Positions 7,852 through 15,372 are shown, numbered from the stretch's first letter. The stretch: 19,859 nucleotides of DNA from Akkermansia sp. (GCA_017628435.1 JAGBZE010000144.1:1-19859), one strand, 5' to 3'. Notes: a model not told the origin generated them from the sequence alone. Translations and numbers: made by a program.

Positions 7852-8406
7852 TTAGAAAGCATACCGCACGGAAGTAGCAGGAAGCTGAGTATAATTTCCC
7901 TGTCGCTGAGGCACCGAAATCACTGTAGTATTCGGCACTTCAATAACTGTTGAATGCTGTCCCCGGATAATGGTTACACCTCCCACTTCAAAAGCTGAGT
8001 GAGCCGGCTCCACCCGAATTGTTGTACATTCAGCTAAATCATCGGAAAGAACAGGCAATACCAAAGGAGATGCGTGATTCTCGCCCGCAACACTGGCCGT
8101 GGTATCCGCTCCGGCGGTCTCGGCCGGGTACATCGCATAACCAACAGCAAGAACACAAAGTCCCATGGCAGAAGCACCGAATGCCAAACGCCCGCGACCA
8201 AGATTTTCCAGCATTTGCAGCATATGCGTAAACATATGCCGACGAGCAGGACAACACACTGCTTCTCGAGCTACCCGTTCATGAAATTCGCACAGAAAAC
8301 GACCCTCAAAATCCGCTTCCTCTGTGGCATTCACGCGCAGCGTAGCAAGCAGGGCGACCAGTTGTTCCTCGGAATCAGGGGCGGAAGTGTGTAATTTTCT
8401 GGACAT
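7852..8406 (-). CDS. Small single-pass membrane protein, anti-sigma-like layout
   Basis: 184 residues, not recognised. A cytoplasm-like N-terminal part (1-70) is rich in charged and helical residues and has two adjacent cysteines (51-52). One membrane helix lies at about 73-93. The outer part has a Thr/Val/Gly-rich C-terminus likely in beta strands, ending in aromatic Phe. The layout (short helical N-domain, one helix, extracytoplasmic tail) is like anti-sigma factors and related regulators. But no H-x3-C-x2-C zinc motif is seen and no sigma-factor gene is adjacent, so this is only a resemblance. It stands alone between hemA (92-base AT-rich gap) and the envelope operon (96-base gap). No Shine-Dalgarno sequence and no convincing promoter. 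Confidence 0.72.
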   Translation of the reverse strand: MSRKLHTSAPDSEEQLVALLATLRVNATEEADFEGRFLCEFHERVAREAVCCPARRHMFTHMLQMLENLGRGRLAFGASAMGLCVLAVGYAMYPAETAGADTTASVAGENHASPLVLPVLSDDLAECTTIRVEPAHSAFEVGGVTIIRGQHSTVIEVPNTTVISVPQRQGNYTQLPATSVRYAF

Positions 8407-8498
8407 AACGCAGATAACGGTTCGCGGTGTTATTGACTAGACTAGAAAACGGACAAATGTGTTCAATATTTCTATAAAAAATATCAGATAAAATCCAA

Positions 8499-9545
8499 CT
8501 ATTCAACAAGGAAATATTTTCCCCGCTTAAGGAGCAGGTCAGCATTTTCTGCAATCCAGGCGCGAATCATTTCCTCGCACGCAGCGATTTCCCCAGCACG
8601 GCGTTTACGAGTTTCGGCTGTAGCCTGCTCCATGGCATCCATATCGTATACATAGACCTCATCAACCAAGCCACAGGCAGGATCCACATTGCGAGGAACA
8701 GAAAGGTCAAGAAGGAATAAGGGACGCTTGCGAACAGCCTGCACCTGCTCCAGCACCGGGGGAGAAACAACATACACAGGTGATGCTGTGGAAACAATCA
8801 CAATATCTATATTCTCCAAATAAGGAATCCACTCAGTGAAACGAATCACCTTACCACCCACCTGAGAGGCTAATTCAACAGCGCGGTCATAAGAACGATT
8901 GGCCACAAAAATGCTCTCTGCACCGCGGGAACGAAGGCTCTGCGCGGTGGTACGAGCCACTTCTCCAGCCCCCACCACCAGTACATTTGCACCGGCAAGG
9001 TTGCCAAGAATATCCTGAGACATCTGCACAGCAGCAGCCCCTACAGAAGTGGGGCCACTGGTAATCCGGGATGAGCTGCGAACCTTCTTGCCAATAGTGA
9101 AGATGTGTTGGAACGTGCGATTTGCATACCCGGATGTTACACCGGCTTCCAATGCAACACGATACGCATCCTTCAACTGGCCGAAAATTTCGGTTTCTCC
9201 CACCACCATGGAATCCAGACCAGATGCCACCGCTGCCAGATGAAACAACGCTTCTTCATTGCAATAATGGTAGAAAAAGCGCCGGCGGGTACCCGCATCT
9301 GGAGCGTTACCCAGGAAATACGCCAGGATCGCATATGATGCCACCAGCGGAGAATCGCTCCAGTAATAGATTTCTGTGCGGTTGCATGTTGACAACAACG
9401 CACATTCAGACACCCCCGGCAAGGCAGCCAACTCTGCATTAACCTGAGAAAGGCGGGATTTTGCTACTGCAAATTGCTCACGCACCGCAACCGTACAGCT
9501 GCGGTAGTTCAACCCAAGGCAATTCATTTGCATTTCGCCCGCCAT
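8499..9545 (-). CDS. hemA: Glutamyl-tRNA reductase, short form
   Basis: Catalyses NADPH-dependent reduction of glutamyl-tRNA(Glu) to glutamate-1-semialdehyde, the first committed step of C5-pathway tetrapyrrole synthesis. Signatures: LGLNYRS near the start, STCNRTE (52-58) with catalytic Cys54, and ASGLDSMVVGETEIFGQLKDAY. A Rossmann NADPH domain (VLVVGAGEVA...VANRS) and LLDLSVPRNVDP follow. The protein is 348 residues, against about 420 in most bacteria. It ends just inside the C-terminal helical dimerisation domain, so roughly the last 70 residues of the usual protein are missing. Chlamydial HemA proteins are also short. The gene starts 6 bases after the CobA-HemD stop; ATGs at 9533 or 9527 are alternative starts closer to the conserved family start. 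Almost certainly cotranscribed with the upstream gene. Confidence 0.95.
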   Translation of the reverse strand: MAGEMQMNCLGLNYRSCTVAVREQFAVAKSRLSQVNAELAALPGVSECALLSTCNRTEIYYWSDSPLVASYAILAYFLGNAPDAGTRRRFFYHYCNEEALFHLAAVASGLDSMVVGETEIFGQLKDAYRVALEAGVTSGYANRTFQHIFTIGKKVRSSSRITSGPTSVGAAAVQMSQDILGNLAGANVLVVGAGEVARTTAQSLRSRGAESIFVANRSYDRAVELASQVGGKVIRFTEWIPYLENIDIVIVSTASPVYVVSPPVLEQVQAVRKRPLFLLDLSVPRNVDPACGLVDEVYVYDMDAMEQATAETRKRRAGEIAACEEMIRAWIAENADLLLKRGKYFLVE

Positions 9546-9551
9546 ACTCCG

Positions 9552-11078
9552 CTACTTAAGTTTCCGGATAGCTTCTACCAGGCTGGGAATGGTGTGAGCT
9601 TCAGCCTCAACATCCGGTTTAAGCCCGAATTCAGCAAGAGTAGCTGTAGTCACCGGGCCGATACTGGCAATGCGGCAGCCCTCAGGGAGCGGCAGCTTCA
9701 TGGACATGAAGTGGCGCACCGTGCTACTGCTGGTGAACGTGATGACATCTGCTCCCTCCTCGCGGAGACGGGTCTGGGCACCTGAAACATCCTCCGTCTC
9801 CGGAACGGTGGAATAGGCCAGGCATTCATCCACAATAGCCTGCCGCTTCATCAGCTCATCATAGATGACACGGCGAGCCTGCTCACCATGCACCCAGAGC
9901 ATCGTCACATTGGCCACGCCGCCGAATTCCTCACCCTTGCGGTCGAACTCTGCTATCAATTCCTCCGCCACAGCCTTCTGCGGCATCACATCCACCATCA
10001 GTCCGAACTTTTTCAACTCCGCCGCAGTTCCGGGGCCCACGGCAGCGATACGGGCACCTCCAATCTCGCGGATATCTTCATACACAGCAAAGAACGCCTG
10101 GAAGAAACGGCGAACACCATTCGGGCTGGAGAAAATAAGCCAGTCGTAATGCGGAGCATCCACTACAGCTTCTGCAAAATCACGCTTATCAGAAGGAGGC
10201 GCAACGCGAATCGTGGGAAGCTCAATAACATCTGCGCCCAGGGTCTCCAGCATACCACTCAACTCACTGGCTTGCTCACGGGTACGAGTTACCACCACTC
10301 GTTTCCCGCACAGAGGAAGCTTGCTGCGCCAATCCAACTGCGGAGCCAGCTTCACCACATCACCAATCACCACCACTGCAGGGGAAGAAATACCAGCAGT
10401 CTCCACGGCATCAGCCAGAGTCGCCACCGTGGCAGAAACCATCTTCTGGCGACCGGTTGCAGCCCACTGAACAGCAGCGGCCGGCACATCGCTCCCCTGC
10501 CCGGCCTGCATCAAAGCCTCCAGAGTCTCACGCAGGCGACTCATACCCATGAGCATTACCTTGGTACCTTGTGCTGTGGCAATACCGGAGATATCAAGAG
10601 TTGATTCCTCCTTGTTAGCTCCTTCATGACCGGTAAATACTGTAAACTGAGTGCAGTAGTCGCGGTGTGTCACGGGAATACCGGCGCAGGCAGGCCCGGC
10701 AATGGCAGAGGTAACACCAGGCACCACCTCAAAAGCCACCCCGGCCGTCTGCAGCGCCTGGGCCTCCTCTCCACCGCGACCAAACACATAAGGATCACCG
10801 CCCTTCAGGCGAACCACGCAAGCATGCCTTGATGCGCATTCCACAAGCAGCGCGTTGATATCCGACTGAGGAAGTGCATGATTTCCCGACCGTTTACCTA
10901 CATATATTTTTTCACACTCAGATTTTGCCCATGTCAGCATAACAGGAGCAGCCAATGCATCGTACACTAGACAATCGGCCTTGGCTATCAAATCCCGGCC
11001 CTTAAGCGTCATCAAACCAGGGTCACCAGGCCCGGCTCCTATAAGATATACCTTACCCAGAAAAGCATTCTTCGCCAT
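9552..11078 (-). CDS. cobA-hemD: Fused uroporphyrinogen-III C-methyltransferase / uroporphyrinogen-III synthase
   Basis: 508-residue two-domain enzyme. Residues 8-245 are the SUMT (CobA) methyltransferase, which makes precorrin-2 from uroporphyrinogen III with S-adenosylmethionine: VYLIGAGPGDPGLMTLKG (10-27), RLKGGDPYVFGRGGEEA (90-106), VPGVTSAIAGPACAGIPVTHR (119-139). Residues about 253-508 are HemD, which closes and inverts ring D of hydroxymethylbilane. They show RVVVTRTREQASEL, the SSPNGVRRF strand-loop, and TFTSSSTVRHF. The fusion couples synthesis of uroporphyrinogen III to its diversion to siroheme or cobalamin. There is no CysG-type dehydrogenase/ferrochelatase domain. It starts 4 bases after the deacetylase stop and ends 6 bases before hemA; no Shine-Dalgarno sequence at the start, so translational coupling is likely. 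hemB, hemC and hemL are not in the window. Confidence 0.95.
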   Translation of the reverse strand: MAKNAFLGKVYLIGAGPGDPGLMTLKGRDLIAKADCLVYDALAAPVMLTWAKSECEKIYVGKRSGNHALPQSDINALLVECASRHACVVRLKGGDPYVFGRGGEEAQALQTAGVAFEVVPGVTSAIAGPACAGIPVTHRDYCTQFTVFTGHEGANKEESTLDISGIATAQGTKVMLMGMSRLRETLEALMQAGQGSDVPAAAVQWAATGRQKMVSATVATLADAVETAGISSPAVVVIGDVVKLAPQLDWRSKLPLCGKRVVVTRTREQASELSGMLETLGADVIELPTIRVAPPSDKRDFAEAVVDAPHYDWLIFSSPNGVRRFFQAFFAVYEDIREIGGARIAAVGPGTAAELKKFGLMVDVMPQKAVAEELIAEFDRKGEEFGGVANVTMLWVHGEQARRVIYDELMKRQAIVDECLAYSTVPETEDVSGAQTRLREEGADVITFTSSSTVRHFMSMKLPLPEGCRIASIGPVTTATLAEFGLKPDVEAEAHTIPSLVEAIRKLK

Positions 11079-11082
11079 AAAA

Positions 11083-12246
11083 TTACATCATGTTGAATTC
11101 ATCCAGATTCACTGCAGGCTCCTCGTCGCTGGCAGCGTGCAGATCTTCCTGCGGCTGCTCGGGCTCCGCTCCTGTTGTCGCCTCCATCGGTGCAGGCTCT
11201 ACCTGCGCAGGCAACTCCGTCATAACATCTGCGGCCGGGGCAGGCGTCGGCTGTTCCTCTATTGCAGGGGCAGCCTGCTCAGCCTCCTTGGCCGCAGCCG
11301 CCTCAGCAGCTTCACGTTTACCAATCTGCATCAGCTCCGATACGGTGACCAGCTGGAACCCCCTGGCCTGCAGCCCGGTCACAATCCCCTCCAGCGCTGC
11401 AAGCGTCGTTGCGTGAATATCATGTATCAGGATTATGGAACCAGGCTTAGCTTTGTTCACAGCCACGTTGACCACCTTATTCACGCCGGGTTTACGCCAG
11501 TCCAGCGTATCTACATCCCACATAATGGAGGCCATGCCATAGCGGTTATACATGTGTTCAACCAGCGTCTTGTTAGTTGCACCGTAAGGAGGGCGCATCA
11601 CACGCGGTTTAACACCGGAAACTGCTGCAATCGTCTTCTGAGTGCGGTCAATCTCGCTATCCACCCTGGCACGGGAAGATGAATTCATCTTTATATGACT
11701 CCAGGTGTGCACACCAAGTTCATGACCTTCGGCAGCAGCCCGGGCCACAACAGACTTGTAGCGGGCAACATTCTGCCCAAGCATGAAGAATGTACCCTTT
11801 GCCCCATGGCGACTCAGAATGTCCAGAGCCCTGGGTGTGAGAGATGGATGCGGGCCATCATCAAAGGTAAGAGCCACATATTTGCCCTTCATCGGCACAC
11901 AACAGACTCGCTTACCCAGTGGTTTCAGAGACACCGGCTTTGCCTCTTCCGCCTGCGCGGGAGTAACACCCATCTCTGCATGTCCAGGTATCTCTGCCTG
12001 ACCAGGAGTTGCCACATCCGGTACAACTGGTGGGTCCGGCAGAACCGGCTTAGGTTTCTTAACTGGCTTAGGGGACTTCTCAGGCTTTGTCTGTTTGTTC
12101 GGAACAGCGGGTTTATCGTTTTTTTCAACCGGCTTCACCTCAGGTGTTACGGGCTGCACGACTGCCTTCTGACTTTGCTGATTACAAGCAAAAAGCCCGG
12201 CAAGTACCGCAAAGCAAAGCAAATTGTGTACAATCTTCATTCGCAT
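11083..12246 (-). CDS. Polysaccharide deacetylase (NodB-homology) lipoprotein
   Basis: 387 residues from the ATG at 12246. The signal sequence ends in a lipobox LFAC with lipidated Cys21 (inferred). A low-complexity Pro/Lys/Val linker (about 25-110) then leads to a carbohydrate esterase family 4 domain. Its motifs are in order: TFDDGP (127-132), HTWSH (180-184, metal ligands His180 and His184), RPPYG (218-222), MWDVDTLDW (242-250) and LIHDIH with His275. All the catalytic and metal residues appear kept, so it should be an active N-deacetylase. Peptidoglycan or another N-acetylated glycan is the likely substrate. A second disordered Ala/Glu/Pro tail (about 312-387) ends the protein. The frame extends to a TTG at 12288, but that lies in the promoter. 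First gene of an apparent operon with cobA-hemD and hemA. Confidence 0.9.
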   Translation of the reverse strand: MRMKIVHNLLCFAVLAGLFACNQQSQKAVVQPVTPEVKPVEKNDKPAVPNKQTKPEKSPKPVKKPKPVLPDPPVVPDVATPGQAEIPGHAEMGVTPAQAEEAKPVSLKPLGKRVCCVPMKGKYVALTFDDGPHPSLTPRALDILSRHGAKGTFFMLGQNVARYKSVVARAAAEGHELGVHTWSHIKMNSSSRARVDSEIDRTQKTIAAVSGVKPRVMRPPYGATNKTLVEHMYNRYGMASIMWDVDTLDWRKPGVNKVVNVAVNKAKPGSIILIHDIHATTLAALEGIVTGLQARGFQLVTVSELMQIGKREAAEAAAAKEAEQAAPAIEEQPTPAPAADVMTELPAQVEPAPMEATTGAEPEQPQEDLHAASDEEPAVNLDEFNMM

Positions 12247-12259
12247 GACTAGTCGCAGC

Positions 12260-12288
12260 ATTCTACCGATTGACCTTGGAGGAAGCAA
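12260..12288 (-). promoter_or_regulatory. Candidate promoter of deacetylase-cobA/hemD-hemA (TTGCTT-17-TAGAAT)
   Basis: On the minus strand TTGCTT (12288-12283), 17 bases, TAGAAT (12265-12260), then G. The predicted start point near 12253 gives a leader of about 7 bases to the ATG at 12246. The -35 matches only three of six; the -10 matches five of six and equals that of nusA. Confidence 0.45.
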
Positions 12289-12310
12289 TCTCTTTTGGCG
12301 TCATTTTGCA

Positions 12311-12339
12311 TGGACAGAGGCGCCGCGGCGTGCTAGAAT
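12311..12339 (+). promoter_or_regulatory. Promoter of the alcohol dehydrogenase gene (TGGACA-17-TAGAAT, extended -10)
   Basis: TGGACA (12311-12316, five of six), 17-base spacer, TAGAAT (12334-12339, five of six), with an extended -10 TG at 12331-12332. The predicted start point at 12346-12347 coincides with the ATG at 12347, so the mRNA would be leaderless. The spacer contains a perfect 10-base palindrome CGCCGCGGCG (12321-12330), a possible operator. Confidence 0.65.
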
Positions 12340-12346
12340 GCCCGAC

Positions 12347-13540
12347 ATGCAGAATTTCAATTACCACAACGCCACGCGCTATGTATATGGTTCCGGGGAA
12401 CACCGAAACATCGGCTACCTGCTGAAGCCGTATGTTCAGGGGCGAGTCTTACTCCATTACGGAAGTGGAAGCGTCATTCGCAGCGGCCTGCTCCAGGCAG
12501 TAAGAAACAGCCTTGCAGAGCACGGGATTACCTTTGTGGAATTGGGCGGCGTTAAACCGAACCCCAGTGTTGAACTTGTGCGTGAAGGCATTGAGCTCTG
12601 CCGGAAGGAGGATGTGAAACTCGTGCTGGCAGTTGGGGGCGGCAGCGTCATTGACTCCGCAAAAGGCATCGCGGTCGGCACACCGAACCGTGGTGATGTG
12701 TGGGAACTATACTCATGCAAAGGTTCCATTCCAGCGAATGACCCGCTGCCCGTTGCCACGGTACTCACCCTGCCGGCAGCCGGTAGCGAGAACAGCCCCA
12801 ATACCGTACTGAGCAACGAAAAGACAGGCCGCAAACTCGGCTTCAAACATATGGGGCTGCGCCCGGTACTCAGCATTGTAGACCCGACCCTGTTCCTCAC
12901 CCTACCTCGCACCCAGATGGCTTACGGTGCCTGCGACATGATGTGCCACATCTTCGAGCGTTATTTCACCAACACTACACAGACAGCCCTGACCGATGCT
13001 CTGGCTGAAGCAACCATGCGCACCATCATGGAGCAATCCATCATCCTTTCCAATGACCTGCAAAACATCGATGCCTGGGGACAACTCGCCCTGAGCGGCA
13101 CCGTAGCCCACAATGATTTATTAGGACTCGGGCGCGAGCAGAGCTGGGCATGCCACGCCCTGGAGCATGAACTGAGCGCCGTGTATGACGTGCCGCACGG
13201 CGGCGGGCTGGCAGTCATCATTCCAGCCTACATAGAAGCAGTGTGGCCGTATAATCCCGGCATTTTTGCTCAGTGGGCATGCAATGTCATGGGGGTGCAA
13301 CCGCACCGTGACACTGCAGCCGTAGTACGCGAGGGTATACGCAGGCTCCGCACATGGTATCAGCTGCTGGGACTGCCGCAGACCATGCAGGAACTCGGCG
13401 TACCAGCAGATGCAAATTTCGATGCCATGGCAGCTGCAGCCTGCAAGGTATATGACAGGGAGGCAGCCACCCCCACACTGGCGGGCGTCCATCCGCTCAC
13501 AGCAGAGGAAGCTGCCAGCATCTACAAAGTTACCATCTAA
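12347..13540 (+). CDS. YqhD-like iron-containing alcohol dehydrogenase / aldehyde reductase
   Basis: 397-residue group III metal-dependent alcohol dehydrogenase, closest in feel to YqhD and butanol dehydrogenases that reduce aldehydes with NADPH. Features: FNYHNATRYVYGSG at the start, GGVKPNPSVE (68-77), nucleotide-binding AVGGGSVIDSAK (95-106), TLPAAGSENS (141-150), and metal ligands expected at Asp197 and His201 (ACDMMCHIFERY), His274 (HALEHELSA) and His284 (VPHGGGLA). All four ligands are present. The start at 12347 fits the family and the leaderless promoter; ATG 12338 lies inside the -10 box, and the open frame further upstream is not coding. Cytosolic; role likely detoxification of short-chain aldehydes or redox balance. 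Followed after 33 bases by a small gene on the same strand. Confidence 0.92.
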   Translation: MQNFNYHNATRYVYGSGEHRNIGYLLKPYVQGRVLLHYGSGSVIRSGLLQAVRNSLAEHGITFVELGGVKPNPSVELVREGIELCRKEDVKLVLAVGGGSVIDSAKGIAVGTPNRGDVWELYSCKGSIPANDPLPVATVLTLPAAGSENSPNTVLSNEKTGRKLGFKHMGLRPVLSIVDPTLFLTLPRTQMAYGACDMMCHIFERYFTNTTQTALTDALAEATMRTIMEQSIILSNDLQNIDAWGQLALSGTVAHNDLLGLGREQSWACHALEHELSAVYDVPHGGGLAVIIPAYIEAVWPYNPGIFAQWACNVMGVQPHRDTAAVVREGIRRLRTWYQLLGLPQTMQELGVPADANFDAMAAAACKVYDREAATPTLAGVHPLTAEEAASIYKVTI

Positions 13541-13573
13541 TAGTCATGGACGCAGCAGCATTCACCTGCCACA

Positions 13574-13888
13574 ATGGGAAACATGAACACCATGTCCCCA
13601 CTCTGGCAAGCCGTGTACAATGCTTATGAATCACATGATGTAGATGAAGCCAGGCGGCTACTGAACTGCGAGACACAGACACCAGATTGCAGCACCCTCC
13701 TGCGCTGCAAGGATATAGACTACGTGCGATGGCTACTGAGTAATGAGCTTCTTCCTCTGCCTGCAGACAGCAGGGATACCTGGCCGGGAATTCAGGAAAT
13801 CCAGCTCCAATGCAACATGCTGAGCGAAGCAGCCCGCCCAGACTGCATCCTGAAAGGAGATCTACCTGCCTGTGAGCACGAAAAATAA
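13574..13888 (+). CDS. Small hypothetical protein, ankyrin-like helix pairs
   Basis: 104 residues, unrecognised. SPLWQAVYNAYESHDVDEARRLL (about 8-30) and DIDYVRWLLSNEL (47-59) look like degenerate ankyrin-type helix pairs, a resemblance by eye only. No signal peptide or membrane segment. It follows the alcohol dehydrogenase by 33 bases in the same direction, so it could be the second gene of that transcript. ATGs at 13583 and 13592 are alternative starts and none has a Shine-Dalgarno sequence. It could also be a remnant of a longer ankyrin protein. Confidence 0.5.
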   Translation: MGNMNTMSPLWQAVYNAYESHDVDEARRLLNCETQTPDCSTLLRCKDIDYVRWLLSNELLPLPADSRDTWPGIQEIQLQCNMLSEAARPDCILKGDLPACEHEK

Positions 13889-13920
13889 CACCATCAGGCC
13901 ACATAAGGCACACAAAGTGC

Positions 13921-13949
13921 TTGACAAGAGGCCGCTCCACCCGTAGAAT
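13921..13949 (+). promoter_or_regulatory. Strong promoter of the nusA-infB-rbfA operon (TTGACA-17-TAGAAT)
   Basis: A perfect TTGACA (13921-13926), 17-base spacer and TAGAAT (13944-13949, five of six), followed by G. This is the best sigma70-type promoter in the window. The predicted start point is near 13956, so the leader before nusA would be about 98 bases and carries a terminator-like hairpin. Confidence 0.85.
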
Positions 13950-13981
13950 GAACGCGTTCAAGTTCCGGTCCGTGCGAGATT

Positions 13982-14010
13982 GGGGCGGGTCGGTGACCCG
14001 CTCTTTTTTT
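13982..14010 (+). terminator. Intrinsic terminator or attenuator in the nusA leader
   Basis: GCGGGTC (13985-13991) pairs perfectly with GACCCGC (13995-14001) around GGT, extendable by G-U and G-C pairs, followed by TC and seven T (14004-14010). It lies after the nusA promoter and 43 bases before the nusA ATG. So it either attenuates the operon, ends a small RNA of roughly 50 bases, or stops read-through from the upstream genes. No antiterminator partner was found by eye. Confidence 0.85.
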
Positions 14011-14053
14011 GTACACGGCTCAACAATAAAACACAAGTAAGTAACTAAAGACA

Positions 14054-15343
14054 ATGGCCACCACTGATATCTCCGCCCTGATTGATTTCTACGTTCGCGA
14101 AAAGGATTTGACCCGCGAGCGCGTTATTCAGGCACTCGAAGCCTCCTTCATCACCGCTTATTCCAAGATGGTGCCCGGTGCAGACCACATCAATAACATT
14201 CGCGCCATTGTCAACCCACAGAAGGGCACCGTTAAAATCAAGGCAGAAATGGTCGTAGTTGAGGACGATCAGCTGACTGATGCATTCAACGAGGTAAAGC
14301 TCAGCGTTGCTCAGGCCGCCGGCGAAAAGAAGGGCAAGACCTACCAGCCCGGTGACACAATCAGCGTCAACATCACCCCCAAGGACTTCGGCCGCATCGC
14401 TGTACAGACAGCTCGCCAGACCATGCAGCAGCGCATTCGCAAGGCTGAGCAGGAAATGCTTGCTGATGCCTTCCGCGATCGCGCCGGCGAAGTAGTAACC
14501 GGCACCGTAAAGCGCTACGACAAGGGTGATGTCATCGTGGAAGTTGAAAAGTTTGAAGGTCTTGTTCCCCTGCGGCAGCGTATCCCCGGAGAGGATTACA
14601 ACAGCGGTGATAAAATGCGCTTCTATGTAGTGGAAGTGCGCGATGGTGTTCGCGGCAACGAGCTTATCCTTTCCCGCAGCCACCCCAACCTGGTGCGTCG
14701 ACTCTTCGAGAACGAAGTGCAGGAAATCGCTGACAACACAGTTGAAATCCTCAGCATCGTGCGCGAAGCTGGCTATCGCACAAAGATGATTGTGCACAGT
14801 AACGACCCGAATGTGGATCCCATCGGTGCCTGCGTAGGTATGCGCGGAGCCCGCGTCAAGAACGTGGTGAACGAACTCAACCACGAGAAGATTGACATTC
14901 TTGAATACACCGATGACAAGGCCGCTATGGTGACCGAATCTCTGGCCCCCATCGAACCCATCCGCGTCAACGTGGACAAGGCAGCCCGTGTGGTGACTGT
15001 AGTGGTGGAAGACGATAAGGCCGCAGCTAAGGCAAAGGGCCGCAAGGGGCAGAATGTACGTCTGACAGCACGTCTCATCTCCTCAGCAGATGAACGCTGG
15101 GATGTGCGCGTAGAGGCTTTTGATGAAAAAGCTCAGGCTAAGAGTCTCGCCAACGAGGGTGCCAGCGAGCTGGCCACCATACTCGGCATCTCTAACTCGA
15201 TGGCTGCTGCCATGGTTGCAAGCGGTTTCACAACCGTGGAAGGTATTGCTGAATACGCTGATGTTGAGAGTCTGGTAGAGGCCCTCGGCATCTCAGAAGA
15301 CGAAGCCCAGGACATCCTGAACAAAGCTAAGAACAACGGTTGA
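14054..15343 (+). CDS. nusA: Transcription termination/antitermination factor NusA
   Basis: 429 residues. NusA binds RNA polymerase and nascent RNA and modulates pausing, termination and rRNA antitermination. Domains in order: N-terminal polymerase-binding domain (1-130), S1 domain (about 145-208), KH1 with GMRGARVKNVVNEL (262-275), KH2 with GRKGQNVRLTARL (329-341), and one acidic C-terminal helix-hairpin-helix repeat (about 370-426). Lysine is mostly AAG and many codons end in C, as in highly expressed genes. Starts at ATG 14054 in an A-rich context without a Shine-Dalgarno sequence. The usual upstream gene rimP is absent. First gene of the operon, 29 bases before infB; possibly self-regulated through the hairpin in its leader. 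Confidence 0.97.
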   Translation: MATTDISALIDFYVREKDLTRERVIQALEASFITAYSKMVPGADHINNIRAIVNPQKGTVKIKAEMVVVEDDQLTDAFNEVKLSVAQAAGEKKGKTYQPGDTISVNITPKDFGRIAVQTARQTMQQRIRKAEQEMLADAFRDRAGEVVTGTVKRYDKGDVIVEVEKFEGLVPLRQRIPGEDYNSGDKMRFYVVEVRDGVRGNELILSRSHPNLVRRLFENEVQEIADNTVEILSIVREAGYRTKMIVHSNDPNVDPIGACVGMRGARVKNVVNELNHEKIDILEYTDDKAAMVTESLAPIEPIRVNVDKAARVVTVVVEDDKAAAKAKGRKGQNVRLTARLISSADERWDVRVEAFDEKAQAKSLANEGASELATILGISNSMAAAMVASGFTTVEGIAEYADVESLVEALGISEDEAQDILNKAKNNG

Positions 15344-15372
15344 TTCCTGACTCAATACAAAAGATTTACAAC

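Noticed and set aside
8407..8498. Promoter and terminator search in the AT-rich gap after hemA
   Set aside because: Several partial hexamers (TTGTCC, TTGAAC, TATAGA) occur but none pairs well, and only short AT hairpins are present.
12270..12275. TTGACC on the plus strand as a -35 element for the alcohol dehydrogenase gene
   Set aside because: No -10 lies 16-18 bases downstream; the TGGACA/TAGAAT pair is far better.
13530..14054. Minus-strand frame of 174 codons across the gap before nusA
   Set aside because: It runs through the nusA promoter and terminator hairpin and has no domain or start signal.
14045..14884. 279-codon minus-strand frame opposite nusA, and similar frames opposite infB (15625-16221, 16056-16805, 16366-17160)
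   Set aside because: These come from the strong codon bias of nusA and infB. The translations are Ala/His/Leu- or Ser/Arg-rich without motifs.
15340..15372. TTG start of infB overlapping the nusA stop
   Set aside because: MANKDDKK from ATG 15373 is a normal IF-2 start; the extra 11 residues have no support.
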